This document shows positions 36,711-45,977 of a stretch of DNA of 59,713 nucleotides, piece by piece. How positions within the stretch are numbered: the stretch's first letter is position 1; each line of letters opens with the position of its first letter. The notes under the pieces are model-generated. The model saw nothing but the letters and a program-made list of their open reading frames with translations, had not been told where the DNA came from and did not search any database. Position numbers and translations under genes: made by a program. This DNA is from Cryobacterium tepidiphilum (GTDB lineage: Bacteria; Actinomycetota; Actinomycetes; Actinomycetales; Microbacteriaceae), in the NCBI RefSeq assembly GCF_003716325.1, contig NZ_RDSR01000021.1, positions 1 through 59,713 on the forward strand, read 5' to 3'.

Positions 36711-37583
36711 TCAGCAGCCGGGGCCGCCGGGGGCGCTCACGCAGTCTCCTCCGACCAGCACAGTCCTGGCATCGAGGGATACCGCGGTGAGTGGTGTCGA
36801 CGACACCGCCAGCGTACCCCCGATGCGCTGCCACGGCTCATCCGCGAACCGGTAGTCGGCGGCGTACTCGACCGTGACGGACACCGTCCAGGTGCCGCGG
36901 CTGTCGAAGACGTGACTGGTCGGCGTCTCGGAGAATTCGGGGAGGCCGAGGTCGGCCCAGGTGGCCCCGCCGGTCGAGGTGCTGCGCTGCGTGCCGTCCC
37001 CGTAGTCCCATTCGAAGCGCACCGGCGTGAACCGGACCTGGGCTTCATAGCCGAGCAGCATGCCGCTGCGCGTATGGGCGGATGCCTCTGCCACGAGGTT
37101 CACCGGCAGCCCCACGACGGCCCAGCCCTCCGGCTCCATCGTGGTCGTGGGCTGCTCGGGGACGAAGTTCACCAGGTCGCTGATCCGCACCACGAAGTTG
37201 GGGTCGCATGGCGAGTTGGGGATGCAGTTCACGGTCCACCCGTCACGGATGATGGGGTCGGGTCCCGCCGGTGCGTTCCCCGCCCCTGCGCCTGCGTCGC
37301 CGCCGGCAGCACTGTCTCCCGCGTCCTCGTCCGCGCTGCCGCCCGCGCCCTCGTCGTTGGCGGAGCCGTCACTGGCGGAGCCGCCGCCACCCACCTGGTC
37401 GTAGCCGGCCGAGACGTCGACCCCGCCGCCGTTGAACTCGCCCTTGGACTCGGGTGTGCAAACCCCTGCACGCTCGCCAACAGCATCACACCCTGAAGCC
37501 AACGCGAAACTCATGGGCGCCAAACTAATCGAGATGAGCAAGCACGAAAGACCGCACAGGCTGCTGACTCGCCCAATCAACAC
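36711..37583 (-). CDS. Secreted PKD-domain protein
   Basis: A 290-residue exported protein. The N-terminal hydrophobic signal LSCLLISISLAPMSFALASG is followed by a Gly/Ala/Asp/Ser-rich linker (~50-108) and a C-terminal part with FEWDYGDGTQRSTSTGG and SHVFDSRGTWTVSVTVEY, the PKD-type beta-sandwich motif. Four cysteines (CIPNSPC and the C-terminal pair) may be disulphide-bonded. PKD domains mediate protein or carbohydrate contacts. The GTG start overlaps the upstream lipoprotein gene by 7 bp, so the two are translated together. Confidence 0.8.
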   Translation of the reverse strand: MLIGRVSSLCGLSCLLISISLAPMSFALASGCDAVGERAGVCTPESKGEFNGGGVDVSAGYDQVGGGGSASDGSANDEGAGGSADEDAGDSAAGGDAGAGAGNAPAGPDPIIRDGWTVNCIPNSPCDPNFVVRISDLVNFVPEQPTTTMEPEGWAVVGLPVNLVAEASAHTRSGMLLGYEAQVRFTPVRFEWDYGDGTQRSTSTGGATWADLGLPEFSETPTSHVFDSRGTWTVSVTVEYAADYRFADEPWQRIGGTLAVSSTPLTAVSLDARTVLVGGDCVSAPGGPGC

Positions 37584-38158
37584 ACGCCCTCACCCTCCCA
37601 TACCTCCCTCGATCCCACTACCAAATCTGCGCTCCCGGATGACTGCAGATCAAAGGTGACAAGGAATGGGATTCGTACTTTCCGCGACGCCGCAACAATT
37701 GACTTCCCGCTTCGATTCAGCACGTCCACCTCTGACACGTCTGAACACAAGTAGGCACTTATCACGGCAACACCGTGGGGAGCACTTTCATCGACTGACT
37801 GGAGAGTGAGATTGTCGAAGGCGCTCTCGCCTGTGCTGTGCCAACCGTTTGAACGCGCTCTCGAATATGCGGCCATGTCTGTTTCGGCGAGCTCTGCGGA
37901 TGTGAAAGGTTTGACGCGACCCGAATCCTCACCTCCCTCCCGGAGGATGAGATCCGAGATCGACTCGTACGCCGCGTACGCCTTCTTGGCGGCGGCGAGC
38001 GCCTCCTCGTCGTTGGCGAAAAGGGGCGCGGGAGTGGGCGACGAAGACGGAATGGCGACCGGCGTTTGTGTCTGAGTGGCGGAGCATCCGCTGACGGCGA
38101 GCAACGCCAGCGTCGCCCCGGCAGCCAGCCGGGCGCCCGTGCCCCGCAACAACGACAT
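37577..38158 (-). CDS. DUF6318-like lipoprotein
   Basis: A 193-residue predicted lipoprotein. The basic N-terminus MSLLRGTGARLAAGATLALL leads to the lipobox AVSGC, then a Thr/Pro/Ser linker. The body, with AAAKKAYAAYESISDLILREGG and AETDMAAYSRARSNGWHSTGE, is the pattern of the DUF6318 family of Actinobacteria. Base composition is noticeably more AT-rich than the surrounding genes. Function unknown. It is the first gene of a two-gene unit with the PKD protein; the shared 14-bp element ends 34 nt before its ATG. Confidence 0.8.
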   Translation of the reverse strand: MSLLRGTGARLAAGATLALLAVSGCSATQTQTPVAIPSSSPTPAPLFANDEEALAAAKKAYAAYESISDLILREGGEDSGRVKPFTSAELAETDMAAYSRARSNGWHSTGESAFDNLTLQSVDESAPHGVAVISAYLCSDVSEVDVLNRSGKSIVAASRKVRIPFLVTFDLQSSGSADLVVGSREVWEGEGVC

Positions 38159-38192
38159 GCAGTCACGCTAGCCAATCCTCCGATCCTCCGCG

Positions 38193-38206
38193 GAAGTTAT
38201 CCACAG
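38193..38206 (-). promoter_or_regulatory. Shared 14-bp element upstream of the DUF6318/PKD unit
   Basis: Plus-strand GAAGTTATCCACAG; read towards the lipoprotein gene it is CTGTGGATAACTTC with 34 nt to the ATG. It is identical to the elements at 12914 and 53563. The palindrome at 38222-38287 follows 15 nt away on the side distal to the gene. Confidence 0.6.
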
Positions 38207-38221
38207 CCGGCTCGTCGAACG

Positions 38222-38287
38222 CTCGTGAGGGGTCAGCTTTACCTAGTGCATCGACGTCCGGACTAGGAGAAGTTGGCCCCTCACGCG
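38222..38287. repeat. Intergenic palindrome in a divergent promoter region
   Basis: Arms 38222-38246 and 38263-38287 match at 20 of 25 positions (core CGTGAGGGG ... CCCCTCACG; inner CCTAG/CTAGG) around a 16-nt loop. It lies between divergent genes, so a terminator role is unlikely; an operator, a structured leader or a REP-like element is possible. Confidence 0.65.
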
Positions 38288-38357
38288 CAGGTTGGGCGCG
38301 AAGGGCGCGGGAGCGTAGGACGGGAACGCGCCGGAGGGAGATGTGTAGTTTGGGAGC

Positions 38358-39581
38358 ATGCAGGCAGCGATGATCCCGGGTGCGTGGCAGCGGGCAGCGC
38401 GAGGAGCGGGCCTCCTGGCCGACGACGGCAGCATCGCGGCGACCATCTTCGCCGAGATGAGCGCACTCGCGTCCGCGACAGGCGCGATCAACCTCGGCCA
38501 GGGCTTCCCGGATGAGGACGGCCCCCGCGAAGTGCTCGCCGCCGCCGAGAAGGCGATCCGCGACGGGGTCAACCAGTACCCGCCGGGGCGCGGCATGCCG
38601 GTGCTGCTCGAGGCGATCGCCGCACACCAGCGCCGCTTCTACGGGCAGTTCGTCGACCCGGCAACGGAGATCCTCGTCACCGCCGGCGCCACCGAAGCCC
38701 TCGCCGCCACCCTTCTTGCACTCCTCGAGCCCGGCGACGAGGTCGTCACGTTCGAGCCGTACTACGACGCCTACGGCGCGCTGATCGCCCTGGCCGGGGG
38801 CGTCCACCGCACCGTGCGGCTTCGGTCACCCGACTTCCAGCCCGACCTCGACGAACTCGAGGCGGCGATCACCGACACGACCCGCGTCATCCTCGTCAAC
38901 ACCCCGCACAACCCCACCGGCACCGTGCTCCCCCGCGAGACGCTCGCACGCATCGTCGAGCTCGCCCACCGCCACGACTGCCTGATCGTGACGGACGAGG
39001 TGTACGAGCACCTCACATTCGGGGTCCCGCACATCCCCATCGCCACCCTCCCCGGCGCCCGCGAACGCACGGTCACCATCTCCTCCGGCGGCAAGACGTT
39101 CAACACCACCGGGTGGAAGATCGGCTGGCTCATCGCCCCTCCGCCGCTCGTCACCGCGATCCTGGCCGTCAAGCAGTTCCTCACCTACGTCAACGGCGCG
39201 CCCTTCCAGCCCGCCATCGCCGTGGGTCTCGGCCTCCCCGACGCGTTCTTCACCAACGCCGCCGACGACCTGCGGCTCAAGCGCGACGTGCTCGCCGGCG
39301 GCCTGACCCAGGCCGGCTTCAGCATCACCCGCCCCCAGGGTTCCTACTTCATCGTGGCGGATGCCGCCCCGCTCGGTTTCACCGACGCTGTCGCGCTCTG
39401 CCGGCGGCTGCCCGAACTCGCCGGCGTCGTGGCCGTCCCGATCACCGCGTTCTGCACCCCGGAGCACCGCCCCGAGTACGCGTCGCTCGTGCGGTTCGCG
39501 TACTGCAAGCGGGTTCCGGTCCTGGAGCGGGCCGCGATGCAGCTGTCCACCCTGGCGTCGACGGCGGCGGCCGCTCGCTGA
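38358..39581 (+). CDS. Class I/II pyridoxal-phosphate aminotransferase
   Basis: A 407-residue fold-type I enzyme. It has INLGQGFPDEDGP, NQYPPGRGMPVLLEAIAAHQ, VTAGATEALAATLLALLEPGDEVV, NTPHNPTGTVL, VTDEVYEHLTF and the PLP lysine in SSGGKTFNTTGWKIGW. It is closest in pattern to N-succinyldiaminopimelate (DapC-like), kynurenine or methionine aminotransferases; which one cannot be decided here. It is tail-to-tail with the nitrilase-family gene (13 bp). Confidence 0.94.
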   Translation: MQAAMIPGAWQRAARGAGLLADDGSIAATIFAEMSALASATGAINLGQGFPDEDGPREVLAAAEKAIRDGVNQYPPGRGMPVLLEAIAAHQRRFYGQFVDPATEILVTAGATEALAATLLALLEPGDEVVTFEPYYDAYGALIALAGGVHRTVRLRSPDFQPDLDELEAAITDTTRVILVNTPHNPTGTVLPRETLARIVELAHRHDCLIVTDEVYEHLTFGVPHIPIATLPGARERTVTISSGGKTFNTTGWKIGWLIAPPPLVTAILAVKQFLTYVNGAPFQPAIAVGLGLPDAFFTNAADDLRLKRDVLAGGLTQAGFSITRPQGSYFIVADAAPLGFTDAVALCRRLPELAGVVAVPITAFCTPEHRPEYASLVRFAYCKRVPVLERAAMQLSTLASTAAAAR

Positions 39582-39594
39582 CGCGTATGCCCCG

Positions 39595-40407
39595 CTACTC
39601 GCCGAGCGGCACCACTCGGAACCGGCGCAGCGCCAGGGCCGGGTTGAAAGTGCGCACCTCGGCGATGCGGGCGTGCGAGACCCAGCCGAGCGCGACATCC
39701 GTTGCCTCACCGATGGTGGCGATCTCGACGCCCATCGGGTCGACGATCATGCTGTTGCCCACGCCGACCGGCGGCGCCTGGTCCGCGGCCGCGATGTAGA
39801 TCGTGTTCTCGAGCGCGCGTGCGGTGACGAGCGTGCGCCAGTGCTGCTCCTTGAGCGGCCCGCGCACCCATTCCGCGGGCACCAGCACCAGGTCGGCGCC
39901 GGCGTCGACGAGACGCCGGGTGACCTCGGGAAAGCGGATGTCGTAACAGGTCTGCAGGCCGACCGTCAGCCCGTCGACCGCGAAGGTCTGCGGCTCGTCC
40001 AGCACGCCCGGCTGCACCCACGCCGACTCCCGCTGCCCGAACGCGTCGTAGAGGTGCAGCTTGCGGTAGGTGGCAACGACGTCGCCGGCGGGGCTCACGG
40101 CGACGAGCGTGTTGCTGAACCGCTCCCCGTCGGTCTGTTCGATCATTCCGGCCACCAGGTGAATGCCGAGGTCGGCGGCGATCGACGACAGTCCGGCGAC
40201 GAAGCGCCCGTCGAGCGTCTCGGCGGCGTCGACGAACGACCGGCCCATGACCGGTTCGAAGAACGCGGAATACTCCGGGAATACGACAAGCCGGGCGCCC
40301 CGAGCGGATGCCGTGGCGGCCAGCTCGCGGATCGCGGCCAGGTTCGCGGCGGGGTCGGTCCCGGGCGCGAACTGCGCGACGGCGACGGCGAGGGCGGAAT
40401 CGGCCAT
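39595..40407 (-). CDS. Carbon-nitrogen hydrolase (nitrilase superfamily amidase)
   Basis: A 270-residue hydrolase with the full catalytic triad context: Glu in VVFPEYSAF, Lys in TYRKLHLYDAFG and Cys in LQTCYDIRFPEV. The length fits the single-domain omega-amidase/deaminated-glutathione amidase branch. Pairing with an aminotransferase in the neighbourhood would suit a transaminase/omega-amidase pathway, but they are convergent, not co-transcribed. The ATG at 40407 is preferred over a GTG two codons upstream. Confidence 0.92.
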   Translation of the reverse strand: MADSALAVAVAQFAPGTDPAANLAAIRELAATASARGARLVVFPEYSAFFEPVMGRSFVDAAETLDGRFVAGLSSIAADLGIHLVAGMIEQTDGERFSNTLVAVSPAGDVVATYRKLHLYDAFGQRESAWVQPGVLDEPQTFAVDGLTVGLQTCYDIRFPEVTRRLVDAGADLVLVPAEWVRGPLKEQHWRTLVTARALENTIYIAAADQAPPVGVGNSMIVDPMGVEIATIGEATDVALGWVSHARIAEVRTFNPALALRRFRVVPLGE

Positions 40408-40451
40408 GCGCACAGCCTAGCCGCGAGCGCGAAACGGTTCGCCCGGGGCCC

Positions 40452-41135
40452 TCACGACCGCCAGCGGTATTCCAGCTCCGGCCTGCCCTGCCCGCCGTAG
40501 CGCGGCGAGCGCACCACGCGGCCCTCGTCGGCAAGGTGGTCGAGGTAGCGCCTGGCCGTCACCCGGGCGATGGCGGTCTCCGTCGCCACCTCGGTCGCGG
40601 AGTACGCCACCGCTGCCCCCCGCAGCATCCGTGTGACGGTCTCGAGCGTCTCCGGCGACAGTCCCTTGGGCAGGTTCGCGGGCAGCGGCGTGCGAAGCGC
40701 CCCGAGCGCGTGGTCGACGTCGGCCTGGGTGGCATGCGACTGCTGGGCGACGAACGACTCCCGGAACCGCAGGTACTGCTGCAGCTTGTCGACGAGGGCC
40801 GGGAAGGTGAACGGCTTGATCAGGTACTGCACCATCCCGAGCGACAGGGCGTTCCGCACCATGTCCAGCTCCCGCACGGCCGTCACGGCGATGATGTCAA
40901 CGGCGATGCCGGCGGCCCGGATCTGCCGCGCCACGTCGAGACCGTGCAGGTCAGGCAGGTTCATGTCGAGGAGGATCACGTCGATGCTGCCGCGCGGCGC
41001 ATCCCGCAGCATCCGCAGCGCCTCGCTGCCCGTGCGTGCTACACCGGCGAGTTCGAAACCGTCGATGCGCCGCACGTACTCGGCATGGGCCGCCGCGGCG
41101 ATCTCCTCGTCCTCGACGACGAGCACGCTAACCAT
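40452..41135 (-). CDS. CitB/DcuR-type response regulator
   Basis: A 227-residue two-component regulator. The receiver domain has VVEDEE, phospho-acceptor D57 (VILLDMNLPD), T85 and K107 (LIKPFTF). The C-terminal HTH has the DcuR/CitB arrangement (SPETLETVTRMLRGAAVAYSATEVATETAIARVTARRYLDHLADEGRV). The cognate kinase gene overlaps by 8 bp. It most likely activates the divergent dicarboxylate symporter gene. Confidence 0.94.
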   Translation of the reverse strand: MVSVLVVEDEEIAAAAHAEYVRRIDGFELAGVARTGSEALRMLRDAPRGSIDVILLDMNLPDLHGLDVARQIRAAGIAVDIIAVTAVRELDMVRNALSLGMVQYLIKPFTFPALVDKLQQYLRFRESFVAQQSHATQADVDHALGALRTPLPANLPKGLSPETLETVTRMLRGAAVAYSATEVATETAIARVTARRYLDHLADEGRVVRSPRYGGQGRPELEYRWRS

Positions 41136-42798
41136 GGGTCACCACCGGTTCAGCGGATGCCTCGCCCTCGGCGCCCCGGCGGTCGGGCAGCGTGACCGTG
41201 AACACGGCACCCGGATCGCCGTTCGCCACCGTGATCGACCCGCGTTCCTGCCGGATCGCCTGCGCGACAAGCGCCAGCCCGTACCCGCGGCCGTGGCCGG
41301 TCTCCTTGGTGGAGTACCCCCGGGCGAAGATGAGGTCCGCCTCCTCCGCGCTCACACCGGCGCCGCTGTCGGCGACCACGATCACGACGCTCGCCGAGGC
41401 ATCCGCGTCGACCCGGGTGCCGATGTCGAGGCTCACCCAGCGCCCCTCCGACTCGGCGGCAGAGTCGATGGCGTTGTCGAGCAGGTTGCCCACGATTGTC
41501 ACGAGGTGCGCCGGCTCGGCGCGAGGCTGCACCCGCGTGGACGACACGGTGACGCGCAGGTCGACGCCGCGTTCCTCGGCCTGCGCGGCCTTGCCGAGAG
41601 CCAACGCGGCGAGCACGGGCTCGTCGATCGCTCCCACCAGGCGGTCGGTCAGCATCTGGTTCACCTGCAGCCGTTCGGTGACGAAGTCGAGCGCCTCCCG
41701 CGCCCGGCCGAGCTCGATGAGCGACACGATCGTGTGCAGCTTGTTCGAGAACTCGTGCGTCTGTGAGCGCAGGGAGTCGGCGAGCGTGCGCATGGTCTCG
41801 AGTTCGCCGGTCAGCTGCTGCAGCTCGGTGTGGTCGCGCAGCGTGGTCACCGTGCCGAGCCGCGCGGGCAGGCGGCGGCGCGACCCGGGCGGTGCCTCGG
41901 CAGGCTCCTGGTTCACGACGAGCACCCGGTCGTCGGTGAGCTGAATGAGGTCGTGCACCCGGTCGCCGCTGCCGAGCACCGCGCGCAGCGACTCCGGGAT
42001 GGGGAGATCGGCCACAGGCACCCCGGTCCGGCTCCTGGCCGACGCAGGCGGCAGGTTCAGCAGCAGCGCCGCCTGCTCGTTGTACAGCGTGAGGCGACCG
42101 GCCGGATCGACCAGCAGCAGGCCCTCGCGAACCGAGTACAGCACGGCCTCGTAATAGGAGAACATCCGCTCGAGCTCTTGCTCGCCCATGCCGTGCGTGA
42201 CCCGGTCGAGATAGCGTCGCAGCAGCAATGACGCGACCGCACCGAGCAGCAACAGGATCAGGGCCGCGCCGATCACGAAACCGAGCCGCGAGTTCACCGC
42301 CGACGCCACGCTGCCCACGGTGACGCCCGACGACACCAGGCCAATGATCTGGCCCGCGTCATCCTCGATCGGGTAGACCGAGCGCACCGACGGCCCGAGC
42401 GTGCCGGTGTAGGTCTCGGTGAGCGAGCGCCCCTGCTGGGCGGGACCGATCGTGCCGATGTATGGCTTGCCGATCTGCGCCGGGTCGCTGTGCGTGAAAC
42501 GGATGCCGGACGGGCTCATGATCGTGATGAAGTCGACGTGCGCGTCGTGCATGAGGTTGAGCGCGTAGGGTTCGAGCAGTGTCGAAGGCTGGTCTCCCTG
42601 CACCGAGCGGATGACGAACGGGTCGTCGGCGATCGACGACGAGACCACCCGGGTGAGGTTCTCGGCGTTCTGCTCCACGCGGGCGTGCGCGTCGACCCAG
42701 AGCACGACGAGCGCCACCACGCTGAGCACCAGCACGAACACCAGGTGCAGCACGAAGAGCCGCGTGGCGACGCTCAGGCGGTCCGTGACGCTCTTCAT
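41128..42798 (-). CDS. CitA/DcuS-type sensor histidine kinase
   Basis: A 556-residue kinase. TM1 is at ~14-34, an extracytoplasmic PAS-like sensor at ~36-168, and TM2 at ~172-195. A cytoplasmic PAS (~205-330) is followed by phospho-acceptor H348 in SLRSQTHEFSNKLHT, the SpoOB-type box of the CitA/DcuS family. The ATPase domain has N box NLLDNAIDSA (438-447), DSGAG and GHGRGYGLAL. Relatives sense C4-dicarboxylates or citrate outside the cell. The ATG at 42798 is preceded by a purine-rich GGGGGG site; the upstream open frame has no family sequence. Confidence 0.94.
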   Translation of the reverse strand: MKSVTDRLSVATRLFVLHLVFVLVLSVVALVVLWVDAHARVEQNAENLTRVVSSSIADDPFVIRSVQGDQPSTLLEPYALNLMHDAHVDFITIMSPSGIRFTHSDPAQIGKPYIGTIGPAQQGRSLTETYTGTLGPSVRSVYPIEDDAGQIIGLVSSGVTVGSVASAVNSRLGFVIGAALILLLLGAVASLLLRRYLDRVTHGMGEQELERMFSYYEAVLYSVREGLLLVDPAGRLTLYNEQAALLLNLPPASARSRTGVPVADLPIPESLRAVLGSGDRVHDLIQLTDDRVLVVNQEPAEAPPGSRRRLPARLGTVTTLRDHTELQQLTGELETMRTLADSLRSQTHEFSNKLHTIVSLIELGRAREALDFVTERLQVNQMLTDRLVGAIDEPVLAALALGKAAQAEERGVDLRVTVSSTRVQPRAEPAHLVTIVGNLLDNAIDSAAESEGRWVSLDIGTRVDADASASVVIVVADSGAGVSAEEADLIFARGYSTKETGHGRGYGLALVAQAIRQERGSITVANGDPGAVFTVTLPDRRGAEGEASAEPVVTHG

Positions 42799-42964
42799 CC
42801 CCCCATTGTCCCTCCCCCACCCCCGGGACGTTCCCGTATGGGCGGTGATGCCCGCGCGACCAATATGGTCACAAGTTTTCTCGGCCACCTCGTGCAGGCG
42901 ACGCTGAACGGACTTGGAAGCACCGCGTCGCCGACGCCGGTCTGGACACGAAGGAAACCCAATC

Positions 42965-44293
42965 ATGGCAATGACGCCAACCCGCAGGCGGCTCGACCGC
43001 ACGCATTACCTCTACATCTTCGTCATCGTCGGCGTCGCCGCGGGAATTGCGGTTGGCCTGGCCTTCCCGGAATTCGCCATCGGCCTCAAGCCGATCGGCA
43101 CGGGGTTCGTCGCCCTGATCAAGATGATGATCACCCCCGTGATCTTCTGCACGATCGTGCTCGGCGTCGGCTCCATCGCGAAGGCGGCCACGGTCGGCAA
43201 GATCGGCGGCCTCGCGCTGCTCTACTTCATCGTGATGTCGACCTTCGCCCTCGCGATCGGCCTGGTCGTGGGCAACGTCCTGAACCCGGGCAGCGGGCTC
43301 GACCTGTCGGCGGCGCACTACACCGTGGATGCCGCGGCGGAGGGCGGCACGGCGGCCGACTTCATCCTCGGCATCATCCCGGCCACCCTGGTGTCGGCCC
43401 TGGTCAGCGGCAACGTGCTGCAGGCCCTGCTGATCGCCCTCATCGTCGGCTTCGCCGTGCAGGGCATGGGCGCCAAGGGGCTGCCGGTGCTGAACGCGAT
43501 CCGGATCGCGCAGACCGTGGTGTTCCGCGTGCTGATGATGATCATGTGGCTCGCCCCGATCGGCGCCTTCGGGGCCATCGCCGCGGTCGTCGGCGCGAGC
43601 GGCGGTAAGGCCCTCGTCGGCATGGCCACCATGATGTTCGGCTTCTACATCACCTGCATCCTCTTCATCGTCGTCGTGCTCGGCACGCTGCTGCGCCTGG
43701 TCTCGGGCCTGAACATCTTCAGCCTGATGAAGTACCTCGCCCGCGAGTACTTGATCATCTTCTCCACCTCCTCCTCGGAGGCCGCCCTGCCGCGCCTGCT
43801 CGCCAAGATGGAGCACCTCGGCGTCTCGAAGCCGGTCGTCGGCATCACCGTTCCCACCGGCTACTCGTTCAACCTCGACGGCACGGCGATCTACCTGACC
43901 ATGGCGTCGATCTTCGTCTCCAACGCGGTGGGCAAGCCCATGTCGATCGGTGAGCAGGTCGGGCTGCTGCTGTTCATGATGCTCGCCTCCAAGGGCGCGG
44001 CGGGCGTCACCGGCGCCGGACTGGCCACGTTGGCGGGCGGCCTGCAGGTCTACCGTCCGCAGCTGCTCGACGGCGTCGGCCTCATCGTCGGCATCGACCG
44101 GTTCATGTCCGAAGCGCGGGCGCTGACCAACTTCACGGGTAACGCCGTCGCCACGGTCCTGATCGGCACCTGGACCTCCCAGATCGACAAGGTCCAGGTC
44201 GCCAACGTCCTCTCCGGACGCCTGCCCTTCGACGAGGCCACCATGAGCGTGGACGACCACGGCCCGGCCGAGCTGGAGACCGCGACCCGCTGA
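42965..44293 (+). CDS. dctA: Cation:C4-dicarboxylate symporter (DctA family)
   Basis: A 442-residue symporter of the DAACS family. It has FVALIKMMITPVIFCTIVLGV, the serine-rich hairpin STSSSEAALPRLL, and the substrate/cation site VPTGYSFNLDGTAIYLTMA. It follows the DctA branch (fumarate, malate, succinate) better than GltP. The ATG follows AAGGA. It is divergent from the sensor kinase operon, with a 166-bp region in between where the regulator should bind. A strong terminator follows the gene. Confidence 0.9.
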   Translation: MAMTPTRRRLDRTHYLYIFVIVGVAAGIAVGLAFPEFAIGLKPIGTGFVALIKMMITPVIFCTIVLGVGSIAKAATVGKIGGLALLYFIVMSTFALAIGLVVGNVLNPGSGLDLSAAHYTVDAAAEGGTAADFILGIIPATLVSALVSGNVLQALLIALIVGFAVQGMGAKGLPVLNAIRIAQTVVFRVLMMIMWLAPIGAFGAIAAVVGASGGKALVGMATMMFGFYITCILFIVVVLGTLLRLVSGLNIFSLMKYLAREYLIIFSTSSSEAALPRLLAKMEHLGVSKPVVGITVPTGYSFNLDGTAIYLTMASIFVSNAVGKPMSIGEQVGLLLFMMLASKGAAGVTGAGLATLAGGLQVYRPQLLDGVGLIVGIDRFMSEARALTNFTGNAVATVLIGTWTSQIDKVQVANVLSGRLPFDEATMSVDDHGPAELETATR

Positions 44294-44315
44294 CGCGTCC
44301 ACTGCAAGCGGTGAC

Positions 44316-44350
44316 ACGGAGGCCCGCCCCTTCCCGGGGCGGGCCTCCGT
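44316..44350 (+). terminator. Strong terminator hairpin after the symporter gene
   Basis: A perfect 15-bp GC-rich stem ACGGAGGCCCGCCCC / GGGGCGGGCCTCCGT with a TTCCC loop, 23 bp after the stop codon. It ends transcription of the symporter before the glycosyltransferase gene. Confidence 0.9.
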
Positions 44351-44394
44351 CGCGCCGGGCGCCGGTCCGCGTCCACGGGCTCTAGTCTCGGGTC

Positions 44395-45930
44395 ATGGCC
44401 ACGACTTTGCCCGGGCGGATGCGGTGGGCTCCCGTCGCGGGCGGCGCGCCCGTCGGGAGGGCGCTGCCGCCTGCCCTCGTCGGGCTGGCGGCGTTCCTGG
44501 TGTCGGCCGCGTGGTCGTGGCAGCCGTCGTACTGGGGCGACGAGGCGGCGAGCGTGATGTCGGCCCAGCGTCCACTGCCGAGCCTGTTCCTGATGCTCCG
44601 GCACGTCGACGCCGTGCACGGCACGTACTACCTCTTTCTCCACGTCTGGACCGGGTTGTTCGGGATCTCCGAGTTCGCCACCCGCCTGCCGAGTGCCCTC
44701 GCCGTCGGGTTCGCCGCGGCGGGCACCGTGGTGCTGGTGCGGCAGCTCGCCCGCGACACACGCTGGGCGGTGCTGTCCGGCATCCTCTTCGCGGTGCTGC
44801 CCCGCACGACCTATATGGGCGCGGAGGCCCGCTCGTATGCGCTCGTGACTGCGCTGGCGGTGTGGGCGACCGTGCTCCTTGTGCACATCCTGCAGCTGCG
44901 GCAGAACCAGGCGGCCCGCCCGGTCGCGCGGGCCGTCTGGTTCTGCTGGTGGGCGGGATACGCCCTCCTGTTCGCGCTCACCGTCAACGTGTTCCTTTAT
45001 GCGCTGCTGCTCGTTCCCGCGCACGCCGTGGCCGTCTGGTCATCGGGGCAGCGGCACCGCCCGTGGCCGTGGCTGGCGGCGACCGGCGTGGCGGTGGCCC
45101 TGGCGGTGCCGGTGCTCGTCTGGAGCGTGCACGAGCGGCGGCAGGTCGCCTTCATCGCGCGGCGCCCCGGGGCCGACCTCGTCGACGCCGCGGTCGACCA
45201 GTGGTTCGGCACCACGGCTATCGCCGTTGTCGCGTGGGCGCTCATCGTGTTCGGCGTGGTCGTCACGTTCCGCCGTCACGGCGGGCGGAAAGCCCGCGCC
45301 ACTCTCGCGCTTGCGCTGGTGTGGATGCTGTTCCCCACCCTCGCGCTCCTCGTGGGCACCCATCTCGTCACGCCGGTCTACACCTACCGGTACCTGTCGA
45401 TGTGCGCGCCGGCCGTGGGTATCGCGATGGCCGCCGGGGTCGTCGGCATCCGTTTTCGGCTCGTGCGGCTGGCGGCCGTGCTTCTGATCGTCGCCCTGGC
45501 CGTTCCCGGGTATGTGGCGCAGCGTGGCCGCTACGCCAAGAACCTGGGCAGCGACTGGCGGCAGGTGGCGGACCTCATCGCGCACGAGGCGGAGCCTGGC
45601 GACGCGATCGTGTTCGACGAGAGCGTGCGGCCGTCGCGGCGGCCGCGCTCGGCGCTGCACCTGTACCCGCAGGCGTTCGCGGGGCTGCGCGATGTCACGC
45701 TGCAAAGCCCGTTCTACGACAACCCGTGGCTCTGGGACCGCACGCTGCCGCTCGGGCAGGTGATCGACAAACTGGCCGGCGTCGACACCGTGTGGCTGGT
45801 GCAGAACAAGGGCAGCGCCGAGAACACGGCCGGCGACGAAGAGCGGGTGCTGGAAGCCGCCGGCTTCGAGCGCGTCAGCAGCAACCTCGCGAACATCACG
45901 GTCGTCATCCGTATGGAGCGCCGCGGCTAA
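44395..45930 (+). CDS. GT39-like membrane mannosyl/glycosyltransferase
   Basis: A 511-residue polytopic GT-C protein with about 10-11 hydrophobic segments. An acidic catalytic-type motif is in the first loop (SYWGDEAASVMSA, Asp-Glu). A second conserved part follows (DAVHGTYYLFLHVWTGLFGISEFATRLPSAL), typical of the actinobacterial PMT_2/GT39 family that uses polyprenyl-phosphate sugars at the outer membrane face. A soluble C-terminal part (~395-511) follows the last TM. The ATG at 44395 lies just after the terminator, so it has its own promoter. Confidence 0.87.
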   Translation: MATTLPGRMRWAPVAGGAPVGRALPPALVGLAAFLVSAAWSWQPSYWGDEAASVMSAQRPLPSLFLMLRHVDAVHGTYYLFLHVWTGLFGISEFATRLPSALAVGFAAAGTVVLVRQLARDTRWAVLSGILFAVLPRTTYMGAEARSYALVTALAVWATVLLVHILQLRQNQAARPVARAVWFCWWAGYALLFALTVNVFLYALLLVPAHAVAVWSSGQRHRPWPWLAATGVAVALAVPVLVWSVHERRQVAFIARRPGADLVDAAVDQWFGTTAIAVVAWALIVFGVVVTFRRHGGRKARATLALALVWMLFPTLALLVGTHLVTPVYTYRYLSMCAPAVGIAMAAGVVGIRFRLVRLAAVLLIVALAVPGYVAQRGRYAKNLGSDWRQVADLIAHEAEPGDAIVFDESVRPSRRPRSALHLYPQAFAGLRDVTLQSPFYDNPWLWDRTLPLGQVIDKLAGVDTVWLVQNKGSAENTAGDEERVLEAAGFERVSSNLANITVVIRMERRG

Positions 45931-45977
45931 CCTGCCTCAGTGCCCCGAACCTCCGTTTTGGCTAGGAAGGCACGCCA

